Assembly (NCBI RefSeq): GCF_000013345.1
Contig: NC_007777.1
Coordinates: 496,001 to 560,000, forward strand
Reading direction: 5' to 3'
From: Frankia casuarinae
GTDB taxonomy: Bacteria > Actinomycetota > Actinomycetes > Frankiales > Frankiaceae
DNA length: 64,000 nucleotides
Part shown: in pieces, positions 43,161-52,521 of the stretch
Position numbering within the stretch: the first letter of the stretch is position 1
Layout: the number at the start of each line of letters is the position of its first letter
The notes under the pieces: generated by a model
What the model was told of the DNA's origin: nothing
The model's input: the letters and a program-made list of their open reading frames with translations, nothing else
The model's database searches: none
Made by a program: the position numbers and the translations under genes

Positions 43161-44390
43161 TCAGTCGTTGTGGGACTGTCCCTCGGCTTGGGCCAGCCAG
43201 GCCCGCTGGGCGGCGAGGGCGGACTCGGTGTCGGCGATCTCCTTGGTGCGTCCGGCGGCCTGGGCCCGGGCCAGCTTCGCCTCCAATTTCGCGACGGATT
43301 CCCGCAGCTTCGTCACGAATGGTGAGGAAGCGAGGGAGCGCTGGGCCCAGCGGGCGTCGGAGGCCTCGCGCAGCTTGTCGCCGATGGCCGCCATCTGCCG
43401 CTCCAGGGAGCCCGCGACCTCCCGGGGGACCCGTCCGATCTCGTCCCAGCGGTCCTGGATCTCCCGGAGACGACGCAGCGAGCGGTCGGTATCGGCCGGA
43501 TCCAACGCCGTCGCCTCGGCCAGCAGTTTCTCCTTCTTGACCTGGTTTTCGCGCAACTCGGCGTCGCGCTCGGCATTGGCCTCGTTGCGGCGGGTGAAGA
43601 AGGCGTCCTGCGCCGCACGGAAGCGGTTCCACAACGCGTCGTCGATATCCTTTGCCGCGCGACCGGCGGCCTTCCAGTCGGCGAGCAACGCCCGGTAGCG
43701 GGCGGCCGTGCCGGCCCAGTCGGTGGAGTCGGACAGCGCCTCCGCCTCGGCGATGATCGCCTCCTTCCGTTCCCTCGAACGGGCCCGCTGCGTGTCGAGG
43801 GCGGCGAAGTGCGCGGTCCGGCGGCGGGTGAACTCGTCCCGGGCCGTGGCGATGCGCCGCCACAGCGCCGAGTCGGTGCGCTTGTCCAACGAGCCGGCGG
43901 CGCGGAACTCCTCGGCGAGCGCGCGGAACCGCTCCCCGGCGGTCTTCCACTCCGAGCTGCGGCCGAGCCGTTCGGCCTCGGCGACCAGCTGCTCCTTGGC
44001 CGCGGCGATCCGGCCGGCCCGCTCGGCCCGCTCGGCAGCGAGCGCGGAGCGATGTTCCTCAGTGGCGGCGACCACGGCCTCCAGCCGCGTGCGCAGCGCA
44101 TCCAGATCACCGACGACCGCGGCCTCGTCGAGGGAATCGAGCAGCCGCCGTGCGCTGCCGACGATCCCGGCCGGATCGACCCCGCTGACCGTCAGCCGCC
44201 GCTCGAGCAGCTCGACCTCGGCGGACAGATCGTCGAAGCGGCGCTCGAAGTGGGCCAGACCCTCACGGAGACTGCCGGCACGCCATGATCCGACGGCACG
44301 TTCGCCGCTGGCCGTGCGAACGAAGACCGTGCCGTCATCGGCGACACGCCCCCAGGCGGAGGCGTGGTCGGGCTCGCTGCGGTCGCTCAT
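43161..44390 (-). CDS. DUF349 repeat protein
   Basis: The 409-residue acidic, helical protein carries several DUF349 units: LVAEAERLGRSSEWKTAGER, IIAEAEALSDSTDWAGTAAR, AADWKAAGRAAKDIDDALWN-type cores (here LLADWKAAGRAAKDIDDALW) and LLAEATALDPADTDRSLRRL, each with the W...R pattern. DUF349 proteins are linked to nucleic-acid binding or stress in some bacteria, but the role is unknown. ATG 44390 gives the actinobacterial start MSDRSEPDHASAWGRVADDG. The same frame stays open far upstream, antisense to the ABC permease, and that extension is rejected. Confidence 0.88.
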   Translation of the reverse strand: MSDRSEPDHASAWGRVADDGTVFVRTASGERAVGSWRAGSLREGLAHFERRFDDLSAEVELLERRLTVSGVDPAGIVGSARRLLDSLDEAAVVGDLDALRTRLEAVVAATEEHRSALAAERAERAGRIAAAKEQLVAEAERLGRSSEWKTAGERFRALAEEFRAAGSLDKRTDSALWRRIATARDEFTRRRTAHFAALDTQRARSRERKEAIIAEAEALSDSTDWAGTAARYRALLADWKAAGRAAKDIDDALWNRFRAAQDAFFTRRNEANAERDAELRENQVKKEKLLAEATALDPADTDRSLRRLREIQDRWDEIGRVPREVAGSLERQMAAIGDKLREASDARWAQRSLASSPFVTKLRESVAKLEAKLARAQAAGRTKEIADTESALAAQRAWLAQAEGQSHND

Positions 44391-44669
44391 GGTGTTCCCG
44401 AAGATCGACTGACGTTTCCTGTCATTCTTGCAGGCGTTGGCCGTTGAGGGGACAGCCGCCACGGATCGGTCACCACGATTCGCCGTCGACCGGGTGCGGC
44501 GCGTGGGCCGTGGGGGTCGATCCGAGTCGTTGGCGGTGCCGCCTGGGCCGTTGGCGGTGGCGCGTGGGATGTGGACGGACCGGACGGCACGTGCAGGCAC
44601 CGGCTGCTCCTCCGCGGGAGCCACCCCCGTACCGGCATCCCGCCACAGGTGGGGCCAGGATGCATAACT

Positions 44670-45575
44670 GTGACGCGTGAGGCGGGTGATAGCCGGGCGG
44701 GCTGGCGAGCCGGGGTGTTGTTGCTGCCGGCGTTCGTGGGACTCGGTGTTTTCGTCATCGGGCCCGCATTGGTGTCGGCGTTCATCGCGGGCACGGACAA
44801 GACCCTGACGGGACCGCGTTTCGACTGGGTCGGCACGGCGAACCTGCGTACCGCTCTCTCCGACGCGGACCTGGCCGGCGCCGTGCGCAACACGCTGCTG
44901 TACTGCGCCCTCACGGTGGTACCCGCGATCGCGATCGGGCTGGCGCTCGCGCTGGCCGCCGAACGGGTGACCCATGGCCGGGCGCTGGTGCGATGTGCGC
45001 TGTTTCTTCCGGTCAGTGCGAATATTGTGGCCATGGCGGTCGTGTTCGCCTACATGTTCGACAGCAGCCCCGACGGTCTCGCGAACACCGTCGTCGGGCT
45101 GTTCGGGGTGGCTCCGGTCGACTGGCTCGGCGACACCTCGACCGCGTTGCCGGTGGTGGCCCTCGTCGGTGGTTGGCGGCTGACGAGCTTCGTCTTCGTC
45201 GTCTATCTCGCCGGGCTGACGGCGATCCCGAGATCGGTGTACGAGGCGGCGGACGTGGACGGCATCCACGGATTCGCCCGGCTGCGTCACATCACCCTGC
45301 CGCTGCTCGCCCCGACGACGATCTTCCTGGGGATGTTCGTCACCATTCTGACCCTGCAGACCTTCGAAACGGTCGCGGTGCTCACGAAAGGTGGCCCCCT
45401 GGACTCCAGCACGACGATCATTTACTACATTTACGAGGTCGGATTCACTGGATCGTTCCGCATCGGATATGCCTCGATGATCGCCCTGATGCTGTTTGTC
45501 GTGATCGTGGCACTGGGTGCCGCTGGTGGGCTGCTCGGGCGCCGCATCCGACGCACCCGGGAGGCCGCCGCGTGA
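44670..45575 (+). CDS. Sugar-type ABC transporter permease 1
   Basis: First inner-membrane subunit of a UgpA/MalF-like importer. The 301-residue product has six hydrophobic segments, from VLLLPAFVGLGVFVIGPALV to FRIGYASMIALMLFVVIVAL, and the EAA loop (EAADVDGIHGFARLRHITLP) that docks on the ATPase. GTG 44670 keeps a natural N-terminus just before the first helix; the ATG at 44571 adds unrelated residues. Stop overlaps the next permease start (GTGA). The 44391-44669 gap upstream, divergent from DUF349, is the likely promoter region. Confidence 0.9.
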   Translation: MTREAGDSRAGWRAGVLLLPAFVGLGVFVIGPALVSAFIAGTDKTLTGPRFDWVGTANLRTALSDADLAGAVRNTLLYCALTVVPAIAIGLALALAAERVTHGRALVRCALFLPVSANIVAMAVVFAYMFDSSPDGLANTVVGLFGVAPVDWLGDTSTALPVVALVGGWRLTSFVFVVYLAGLTAIPRSVYEAADVDGIHGFARLRHITLPLLAPTTIFLGMFVTILTLQTFETVAVLTKGGPLDSSTTIIYYIYEVGFTGSFRIGYASMIALMLFVVIVALGAAGGLLGRRIRRTREAAA

Positions 45576-46537
45576 GCGTCGACACCTCCAGTCCGGCGTC
45601 CGGGCCGACGCCCCGTGGCCACGCCGTGCGGCGAGCCTCGCGTCGGCGGGCTCCGCAACCGGGATCGGCGCCGGCGCGGATCCCGGCATCGCGGCGCGGT
45701 CGCCGCCGGTCACCGACCGGACCGACGATCGGGCGTCTCGTCCTGCTCACGATCGGCATCGTCGCGGCCGTCCTGCCCTTCGTCTGGATGGTGCGGACCG
45801 CCGTTGGGCCGCGGCAGACCGCGCTGGCGCTGACGTCGAACCCGATCCCGTCCAGCATCGACCTGAGCTCGTTCGACCGCGCCTGGTACGCCGGTGATCT
45901 CGGACCTGCCCTGCTCACGGGGGTGGCGGTGAGCCTGGCGATCCTCGCGTTGCAGCTCGCGACGGCGATCCCGGCCGCCTACGCCTTCGCCTGTCTGCGC
46001 TTTCGCGGGCGTACGGCAGCCTTCGCGGTGGTGCTCGCCACCCTGCTGGTGCCGACCCAGATCACCGCCGTGCCGAACTACGTCACCATTTCCGCGCTCG
46101 GACTCGCTGACACCCGGGTCGGCCTGGTCCTGCCGTTCATGACACACGCGGCGATGATCTTCATGCTCCGGCAGTACATGAGCACCATCCCGGGGTCGGT
46201 CCTGGAAGCCGCGCGGATGGACGGGCTCGGTACCTGGCGGACGCTGTGGACGATCATCGTGCCGCTCGCCGCGCCCGCGATCGCCTCCGTATCGGTGTTC
46301 AGCTTCCTGTTGTCGTACAACGAGTACCTGTGGCCGCTGCTGGTCGCGCGGTCGCCGGACATCGCCACCCCGCCGCTGGCGCTCGCGCGCCTGATGACCG
46401 ACTCCTCCTCCGTCATTCCGGACTTCACCGAGCTCGCCGCGGCCGCGCTGATCATCAGCCTGCCGTCGCTCGTCGTCTTCGTCGCCGCCCAACGCCGTCT
46501 CGCCGCCGGAATTACCGGTACGGGTGCCGGTGCCTGA
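45572..46537 (+). CDS. Sugar-type ABC transporter permease 2
   Basis: UgpE/MalG-like partner. The 321-residue product has a basic, disordered N-terminus of about 50 residues, six membrane segments (LVLLTIGIVAAVLPFVWMVR to SLPSLVVFVAAQRRLAAG) and the EAA loop (EAARMDGLGTWRTLWTIIVP). GTG 45572 overlaps the preceding stop. The SBP gene begins 12 bp after its stop, so permease-permease-SBP-ATPase form a single operon. Confidence 0.92.
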   Translation: MSVDTSSPASGPTPRGHAVRRASRRRAPQPGSAPARIPASRRGRRRSPTGPTIGRLVLLTIGIVAAVLPFVWMVRTAVGPRQTALALTSNPIPSSIDLSSFDRAWYAGDLGPALLTGVAVSLAILALQLATAIPAAYAFACLRFRGRTAAFAVVLATLLVPTQITAVPNYVTISALGLADTRVGLVLPFMTHAAMIFMLRQYMSTIPGSVLEAARMDGLGTWRTLWTIIVPLAAPAIASVSVFSFLLSYNEYLWPLLVARSPDIATPPLALARLMTDSSSVIPDFTELAAAALIISLPSLVVFVAAQRRLAAGITGTGAGA

Positions 46538-46549
46538 GAGGAAGAACGT

Positions 46550-47908
46550 GTGATCCGTATTCGCCGAATACTGCCGCTGCCCGTCGCCGCCACGATGATC
46601 ATCCTGACCGCGTGCGGCGGCGGTGGTGACGCGAGCCCGGCAGACCCCGCGGAGAGCCTGCGCCCCACGGCCCGTCCAGCCGACGCCGGCGTCGACAACG
46701 TGGCGGGCGCCAAGGCGTCGCCCGCCTGCGTGGCCCAGGTCAAGACGCTGCGGATGTCCGCCGTCGGCACGCTCAACGACGTCGCGAAATCCGGCAAGGC
46801 CTATCTGGAGAAGGCGCATCCCGGCCTCACCGTGGACCTCAACACGAGTGCGCCGGACTACACCTCCCTCGTCCAGCAGATCAGCGCCGACCGCTCGGCC
46901 GGCCGTTCCGTCGACGTGGCGGTCGCCGGCTTCGACCTGCTCCCGACCTTCGCCCGGGACCTCGGCGCCCAGGAGCTCTCCCCACGCCTGCTGCGCGCGT
47001 CCTACGACCAACGGCTGGTCGGCCTCGGGCAGGTCGCCGGGAAGCAGATCGGCATTCCCCAGCAGGTGTCGTCTCTGGCCCTGGTCTACAACCTCGACGT
47101 GCTGCAGAAGGCCGGCGTCGATCCGGCGACGCTGGGCACGACCGACGGGGTGATCGCCGCCGCCGACAAGATCAAGGCTTCGGGTCAGAATATCCAGCCC
47201 CTCGACCTGCCGACCGGCCAGCAGTTCGGGCAGTGGATCCTCAACACCCTGGCCAGCTCCAAGGGGACGCCGATCCAGGACGCGAACGGTCGGCCCGCCC
47301 TGAACACCCCGGCGGCCCGCGAGGCCGCCGCGTTCCTCGCGAAGGCCGCGAGCTACGGCACGCACTCCGCCGATCCGACCCAGCAGGGCCTGCTGCGGTT
47401 CGGCATCCGCCGGCAGACGGCGATGACCGCCGTGACGGTGGCCTCCGTGGCCGGCGGGCTGAAGTTCATCGCGGGGCAGGGGACGAAGGGTTTCCGGGCC
47501 GGCGCGGTCCCGTTCCCGACTCTGCCCGGCGGGACCCAGCACCCGGTCGCGGGCGGCAACGCGCTGACGGTCCTGTCCACCGACCGCTGCCAGCGGGAGA
47601 TGGCGACCGAACTGGTCGTGTCGCTGCTTTCGCCGGACGTCGTGGCCGCGAGCACGGAGGCGTTGAGCTACATCCCGGTGGATACTCAGGCCGTCAGCCA
47701 GCTCGGGTCGTTCTACGAGACCTATCCGCAGCTCAAGCCGTTCAACGCGCTCATCCCCTCGCTGGTGAAGGCGCCGGCTTGGAGCGGGGCCCGCGGCGGG
47801 GAGGTCCCGAGCGCGATCTCGGACCAGGTGCAGCGCATCCTTAAGGGCGAGGACCCGGTCAGGGCCCTCGCCGCGGCCCAGAGCCAGGCTGTGGAACTCA
47901 CCCGTTGA
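46550..47908 (+). CDS. ABC transporter solute-binding lipoprotein
   Basis: Family 1 extracellular binding protein. The 452-residue product has a lipoprotein signal (RRILPLPVAATMIILTAC, lipobox LTAC), then a Pro/Ala linker and a periplasmic-type binding fold: KTLRMSAVGTLNDVAKSGKA, GLGQVAGKQIGIPQQVSSLA, ALVYNLDVLQKAGVDPATL and a late GGNALTVLSTDRCQREMATE. This last motif (GG-x-L-xVL) is typical of sugar binding proteins. The ligand cannot be told from the sequence. GTG start at 46550 follows GAGAGGAAG. Confidence 0.92.
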   Translation: MIRIRRILPLPVAATMIILTACGGGGDASPADPAESLRPTARPADAGVDNVAGAKASPACVAQVKTLRMSAVGTLNDVAKSGKAYLEKAHPGLTVDLNTSAPDYTSLVQQISADRSAGRSVDVAVAGFDLLPTFARDLGAQELSPRLLRASYDQRLVGLGQVAGKQIGIPQQVSSLALVYNLDVLQKAGVDPATLGTTDGVIAAADKIKASGQNIQPLDLPTGQQFGQWILNTLASSKGTPIQDANGRPALNTPAAREAAAFLAKAASYGTHSADPTQQGLLRFGIRRQTAMTAVTVASVAGGLKFIAGQGTKGFRAGAVPFPTLPGGTQHPVAGGNALTVLSTDRCQREMATELVVSLLSPDVVAASTEALSYIPVDTQAVSQLGSFYETYPQLKPFNALIPSLVKAPAWSGARGGEVPSAISDQVQRILKGEDPVRALAAAQSQAVELTR

Positions 47909-47933
47909 CCGGCGGACGCCGCGGGAGAGACCG

Positions 47934-49091
47934 ATGACCCGGATCACGGAACCGGCCGACGGACCCGCCGTGGTGACGGCCGCCACCGCGGGGGTGCCGA
48001 TCGAGATCGACGGGCTGGGCCGGTCGTTCGGCCCGGTCCATGCGCTGCGCGACGTCACGCTGACGGTTGCGCCGGGGGAGATCGTCGCGCTGCTCGGACC
48101 GTCCGGCTCGGGCAAGTCGACGCTGCTGCGGATCTGCGCCGGGCTCGAGGAGCCGACGTCGGGTGATCTGCGTTTCGGCGCGGTCAGCCAGCTTGGCGTC
48201 GCACCCCACCGCCGGGACGTGTCCATGGTCTTCCAGCATTTCGCGCTCTACCCGCATCTGACGGCGCTGGAGAACCTCACTCTGGCGTTGCGTCACGGCC
48301 GCGGCCTGCCGAAGGCCGCGGCGGTGGCCCGGGCCCGTGAGACGCTGGACATGCTCGGCATCGGTGAGCTGGCAGCTCGCCGGCCCGCGAAGATGTCCGG
48401 GGGCCAGCGCCAGCGGGTCGCGATCGGCCGGGCACTCGCGACCCGGGCCCGGGTGATCCTGTTGGACGAGCCGATGTCGGGGCTCGACGCCCAGCTCCGG
48501 GTCGATCTGCGGGTCGAGATCGTGGGCCTGCTGCGCCGGCTCGGCACCACCGCCCTGTTCGTCACGCACGACCAGGCCGAGGCGATGGCGGTCGGTGACC
48601 GGGTCGCGGTGCTCAGCGGCGGCCGGCTGCAGCAGATCGGGACGCCCGACGAGATCTACGACCGGCCCGCCACGCGCTTCGTCGCGGCGTTCATCGGCAG
48701 CCCGCCGATGAACGTCCGGGAGGGACGCTGGCATGACGGCCAACTGCACGGGGACGGATTCGCCCTGCCCGCCCCCGCCGGCGCGACGGCATTCGGAGTC
48801 CGGCCCGAGCACCTGGTCCTGGTGGCGGCGGCTTCCACTGGATCGGGATCGGTACCGGCGGACGCCGTGGTGGCGCCGGTGGCGCTGGCGTCGGACGCGC
48901 TGCGGGTAACCGGTGAGGTCGTGGTGAGCGAGCGGCTCGGGGCGGAGCGGACGGTGTACGTCCGGACCTCCGCCGGGGTGCTCGCCGTCAGGGTCGACGC
49001 CGCTGAGGTGCCCGGCGTGGGCATGCGGGTCACCCTGCGCGCACCGCTGTCCACCCTGACCTTCTTCGACGCCGCCGGCGCCCGGATCTGA
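47934..49091 (+). CDS. ABC transporter ATPase (MalK/UgpC-like)
   Basis: ATP-hydrolysing subunit of the importer. The 385-residue product has Walker A GPSGSGKST, Q-loop VFQHFAL, signature MSGGQRQRVAIGRALA, Walker B VILLDEPMSGLD, H-loop LFVTHDQAEAMAVGDRV, and a C-terminal TOBE/OB region (about residues 250-385) ending VRVDAAEVPGVGMRVTLRA. ATG 47934 with GGGAGAG upstream. It closes the four-gene operon; having its own ATPase means the system does not depend on a shared MsiK-type ATPase. Confidence 0.93.
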   Translation: MTRITEPADGPAVVTAATAGVPIEIDGLGRSFGPVHALRDVTLTVAPGEIVALLGPSGSGKSTLLRICAGLEEPTSGDLRFGAVSQLGVAPHRRDVSMVFQHFALYPHLTALENLTLALRHGRGLPKAAAVARARETLDMLGIGELAARRPAKMSGGQRQRVAIGRALATRARVILLDEPMSGLDAQLRVDLRVEIVGLLRRLGTTALFVTHDQAEAMAVGDRVAVLSGGRLQQIGTPDEIYDRPATRFVAAFIGSPPMNVREGRWHDGQLHGDGFALPAPAGATAFGVRPEHLVLVAAASTGSGSVPADAVVAPVALASDALRVTGEVVVSERLGAERTVYVRTSAGVLAVRVDAAEVPGVGMRVTLRAPLSTLTFFDAAGARI

Positions 49092-49443
49092 CGCGGCGCG
49101 GCCTCGATCCGCCGCAGCCGTCCCCCCTCCCACCCCGCGCGTCCAGTCGGATCGGCGCCGCGTGAATCGCGGAGGGGCCCTCCCCGTGGGCCTGTCCCCG
49201 GCTGCCCGACTCGGGAGAATTTCTGACCGGTCGACGTGGTCGCATTCGGTCAAAAAAATATAACACGCTTTTTTCGGACGCTCGGCGGACATGCGTGCAA
49301 TCAGGGCCCGCCAGTGGTCCGGGAGTGACCTCTGTGCACGCATCGCACCGGAGTCGTCTCTTGGAGCACCAAGATGTCGTGACATAGCGTTAGTAGGTAC
49401 TCACGGAAGTGCCCCTGGAGATGCGACTGCGAGGAGATCGTCG
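49092..49443. promoter_or_regulatory. Upstream region of the XRE-TPR gene with a candidate promoter
   Basis: A TTGGAG (49361-49366) and TAGCGT (49385-49390) pair with an 18-bp spacer is a plausible SigA-type promoter 54 bp before the ATG. Further upstream, an unusual A-run/T-run pair (CAAAAAAATA ... CTTTTTTCGG, 49244-49276) can form a weak hairpin and may end the ABC operon. No gene is seen in this 352-bp gap. Confidence 0.45.
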
Positions 49444-50793
49444 ATGCTGACGGATAACGCTCATGCCTGCACTCATCCGCTTGCGTTCATCCGAGCCCAG
49501 CGCGGGTGGTCCTACCAGCGTCTGGCGCGGGTCGTGGCCCGCCGCGCACGTGACCTCGGGGTGGCGAACATGGCCGCCGAGCGGCAGAAGGTCTGGCGCT
49601 GGGAGCACCGTGGGGTCGTGCCCGACCGGGTGTCCCAGCTCGCGCTCGCCGCGGAGCTCGGCGTGCCCAACGATCGCCTGGAGTCGCACCCCTGGCCCGC
49701 GTGGCTACCGACCGGCGACGCGGTGCGCACCGAGTACCCGTGGACGCCGGGTGGCAGCATAACCTCGATCATGGACGTCGTCGAGGACGCGCTCTCCGAC
49801 CGCCGCGGCTTCCTGACGATCACTGGGACCGGGGTGGCGGAACTCGCGACGCAGTGGCTCGGCATGGAACCGGCCCGGCTGGCGGCGGCCCTGAACGGGG
49901 GACGGGTCGACGACCAGATCGTGAACCGGATCGAGCACAACATCCCCGGGCTACGGGTCATGGATGAGCGGCTCGGTGGGGAGAGCGTGCGCCGGCTGGT
50001 CGACGCCGAGCTCGGCGTGGTGGCGGACCTGCTGGCGCGCGGATCCTATACCGAGCACGTGGGCCGTCACCTGCATCTGGTGGCCGCGGAGCTCGCCCGG
50101 TTCGCGGGATGGGTCTCGTTCGACGCCGGCTTCCAGACGGCCGCCCAGCGGTACTGGATCACCGCGCTGCATGCCGCGCACGCCGGCGGGGACCGCATGC
50201 TCGGTGCGAACGTGCTGAAGAACATGTCCCTGCAATGCGTGGACTTCGCCCGCCCACGGGAGGCGGTGGATCTGGCCGAGGCCGCCGTGGCCAGCGCCGG
50301 GGGGGCGTCCGGTCGCGTCGGCGCCATGCTGCACATGCGGCGGGCCCGTGCCCATGCCGCGCTCGGGGAGGCCAGCGCCTGCGCGCAGGCGCTGGCCTGC
50401 TCGGAGGAAGCGATGGTCACCGCGCGGCCTGAGGAGCCCGCCTGGTCGTCCTACTTCGACGAGGCCGAGTACCAGGCGCAGATCGGCAGCTGCTACATCG
50501 ATCTCGGTCACCTCGCGCAGGCGGACCGGTGGCTGGAACGCTCCCTGGCGATCCAGCCGGACTCCCGGGCCCGGGACCGGGCCACCTACCTGCTTCGGTG
50601 GGCCGCGGTCCAGATGGATCTCGGTAACGTCGATCACGGGTGCGAGCTGACCCGCCAGGCCCTGCCGATGCTGGCGGCGACGCGATCCAAGCGCAACGCC
50701 CGCCGGGCCGACGAGCTGCGCCGCCGGCTGCGGCGGCACGGCACCGACCCGGCGGTGCGGGAACTCGATCAGATCCTCGCCCGGACTGTCTGA
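49444..50793 (+). CDS. XRE-type regulator with TPR-like C-terminal domain
   Basis: The 449-residue product starts MLTDNAHACTHPLAFIRAQR, has an N-terminal HTH of the actinobacterial type (LARVVARRARDLGVANMAAE, VWRWEHRGVVPDRVSQLALA), a linker, and a long helical C-terminus of TPR-like repeats (HLVAAELARFAGWVSFDAGF, AVDLAEAAVASAGG, YLLRWAAVQMDLGNVDHGCE). This architecture is common in streptomycete and frankial regulators that respond to peptides or small signals. ATG 49444 has AGGAG 8 nt upstream. It follows the ABC operon by 352 bp but a link is not shown. Confidence 0.87.
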   Translation: MLTDNAHACTHPLAFIRAQRGWSYQRLARVVARRARDLGVANMAAERQKVWRWEHRGVVPDRVSQLALAAELGVPNDRLESHPWPAWLPTGDAVRTEYPWTPGGSITSIMDVVEDALSDRRGFLTITGTGVAELATQWLGMEPARLAAALNGGRVDDQIVNRIEHNIPGLRVMDERLGGESVRRLVDAELGVVADLLARGSYTEHVGRHLHLVAAELARFAGWVSFDAGFQTAAQRYWITALHAAHAGGDRMLGANVLKNMSLQCVDFARPREAVDLAEAAVASAGGASGRVGAMLHMRRARAHAALGEASACAQALACSEEAMVTARPEEPAWSSYFDEAEYQAQIGSCYIDLGHLAQADRWLERSLAIQPDSRARDRATYLLRWAAVQMDLGNVDHGCELTRQALPMLAATRSKRNARRADELRRRLRRHGTDPAVRELDQILARTV

Positions 50794-50821
50794 GCCGGCC
50801 GGAACCCGAGCCGGCCGGGAA

Positions 50822-51979
50822 TCAGGAACGCAGCCGCCCGGCGGGACGCTTCGGCGCCGTCGTGGCTGGCTCGTCGTCCGGATCGATCGCGGCGGCCAGC
50901 GGCGCGCCGTCGGGATCGGCGACGACGAGGGAGGCATCCGTCGGCACGGACCGCTTGATCACCGCCAGGGCGATGGGGCCGAGTTCCTCGTGGACCTCGG
51001 AGCTGCCGACAAACCCGACCTCGCGCCCGCCGACCGTGACGGTGGAACGGGGCGCCGCCACCGTGCCGTCGAGATGCAGCAGCACCAGCCGCCGCGGCGG
51101 GCGACCGAGGTTGTGCACCCGGGCGACGGTTTCCTGCCCGCGGTAGCAGCCCTTGTCCAGGTGCACGGCGCTCGCCAGCCACCCCACCTCGTGCGGAATG
51201 GTGCGATGGTCGGTCTCCCGGCTGAGCCGGGGCCGTCGGGAGGCGATGCGCATGGCGTCGAAGGCGGACAGCCCGGCCAGACCCGCCCCGGCGGCGCGCA
51301 GCCGCTCGACGGTGCCGGTCAGGTCGGCCCGGCCGACGAGGAGGTCGACGCCGTGGGGCATCCGCCGGACCAGCGTGCCCGTCCCGGTACGGCCGACCGG
51401 GTAGGGACCGGTGATCGGCGCCCCGACCGGGCCGGGTGCCTGTGGTTCGGGCAGGCCCGGGCCGGGCGCGCCGTCACCCGGCCCGCCCAGTGCCGCGGCC
51501 GCGACCTGCGCGGCCCTTGGCCCGAGCACGCTGAGCACCGCCGTCACCGCGCCGAGGTCCGCTGGCTCCACTCGGAGCATGAAGCGCATCGACTCCAGGT
51601 AGCGCAGCAGGATGCCGCCGGTGCCGGGCTCGACGTCCACCCAGGTGGACGTGCCGTCGTCGGCGAGGACGAGATGGTGTTCGACGTGGCCGTGCGGGGA
51701 GAGCACCAGCGCCTCGGTGCCCCGCAGCGCGCCCAGCGCGGACAGATGCTGAGAGGTGATGCTGTGCAGCCAGGAGAGCCGGTCGGGGCCGGAGACGCGC
51801 AGCACGTCCCGATGTGATCTGTCGACGACGGCGGCACCGCCGCGCACCGCGCGCTGTTCCCGTAGCGGATCGCCGTAGTGGGCGGCGACCGCGTCGTCTT
51901 CGGCAGTGCCGGCCACCGCACCCGGCAGGCCGAGCAACGGGGAGAGCGAGGCGGGCGTCGTGAGGGACCCTGCGGTCAT
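50822..51979 (-). CDS. ygfZ: YgfZ/CAF17-like folate-binding protein
   Basis: GcvT-fold protein that helps assemble or repair certain Fe-S clusters. The 385-residue product shows VVDRSHRDVLRVSGPDRLSW, LHSITSQHLSALGALRGTEA, and the defining signature KGCYRGQETVARVHNLGRPP with its conserved Cys. A proline/glycine-rich insertion (GPGDGAPGPGLPEPQAPGPV) is in the middle. ATG 51979 aligns with actinobacterial homologues; the longer frame is rejected. It converges with the XRE-TPR gene. Confidence 0.9.
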   Translation of the reverse strand: MTAGSLTTPASLSPLLGLPGAVAGTAEDDAVAAHYGDPLREQRAVRGGAAVVDRSHRDVLRVSGPDRLSWLHSITSQHLSALGALRGTEALVLSPHGHVEHHLVLADDGTSTWVDVEPGTGGILLRYLESMRFMLRVEPADLGAVTAVLSVLGPRAAQVAAAALGGPGDGAPGPGLPEPQAPGPVGAPITGPYPVGRTGTGTLVRRMPHGVDLLVGRADLTGTVERLRAAGAGLAGLSAFDAMRIASRRPRLSRETDHRTIPHEVGWLASAVHLDKGCYRGQETVARVHNLGRPPRRLVLLHLDGTVAAPRSTVTVGGREVGFVGSSEVHEELGPIALAVIKRSVPTDASLVVADPDGAPLAAAIDPDDEPATTAPKRPAGRLRS

Positions 51980-52521
51980 GGGACTCAGTCTAGGTCCCCG
52001 TGGCGTGCCTCGGCCGGGTCCGCGCACGGTTCGGCTGTGGCCCCGGGCCCGCGCGGGTGGCCTGGCTGTTCCGACCGGCCGGTGTCAGGAGCGTCCCATC
52101 AACGCGCGCGGAAAAGCCGTTGCGATGCGCCCCTGGGTCCGCGTAGCGTCACGGGTACACGAGAAGGGAGGTGGTCCAGGCTTTGTATGCTCATAGGACT
52201 CGTGAGGTGGCTGTCCGCTAGCCGGTCTCGTGGTCCTCACCTCTAGCCGGGTGGCCCATGGGCACCGGCACCGGCGAGAACCAGGCAGACACCCGACCCC
52301 CGGGCGCCGTCGCAAGTCCCGACGGCCCGCCTCCGCTTCGCGCGGCGGCGGAGCGCCCGGGGGTCGTTCAGTTCCGGATGAATTCCTGTCGTGCCGCCGG
52401 ATTCCTGTCCTGCCGCCGGGTGACAACCGGTCGCCGGCACGACCGGCCCCGAGCCGGGGAGTCACAGGCAACAACCGGCAATGCTGGCCGAGCGGGCCGC
52501 CGAGCGGGCAGGATCTCGGGT
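51980..52521. other. 542-bp gap upstream of gpmA
   Basis: No gene with homology. A 19-codon ORF (ATG 52189, product [19 protein letters not shown]) is preceded by GGGAGGTGG, but at a 12-nt spacing that is too long to rely on. The same stretch contains tandem-like GTGAGGTGGCTG and GTGGTCCTCACC segments that could fold. A long GC-rich stretch (52290-52350) has several C- and G-runs. Promoter for gpmA presumably lies here. Confidence 0.4.

Noticed and set aside
44391-45713. Upstream extension of the DUF349 frame
   Set aside because: The frame is open but is antisense to the ABC permease, while the family start (MSDRSEPDHAS) is at 44390.
45710-48226. 838-codon minus-strand frame opposite the ABC operon
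   Set aside because: No recognisable domain, and the opposite strand encodes a complete, well-ordered importer.
52189-52248. 19-codon ORF before gpmA
   Set aside because: The ribosome-site-like GGGAGGTGG is 12 nt from the ATG, and the peptide has no visible feature; kept only as a note in the gap entry.
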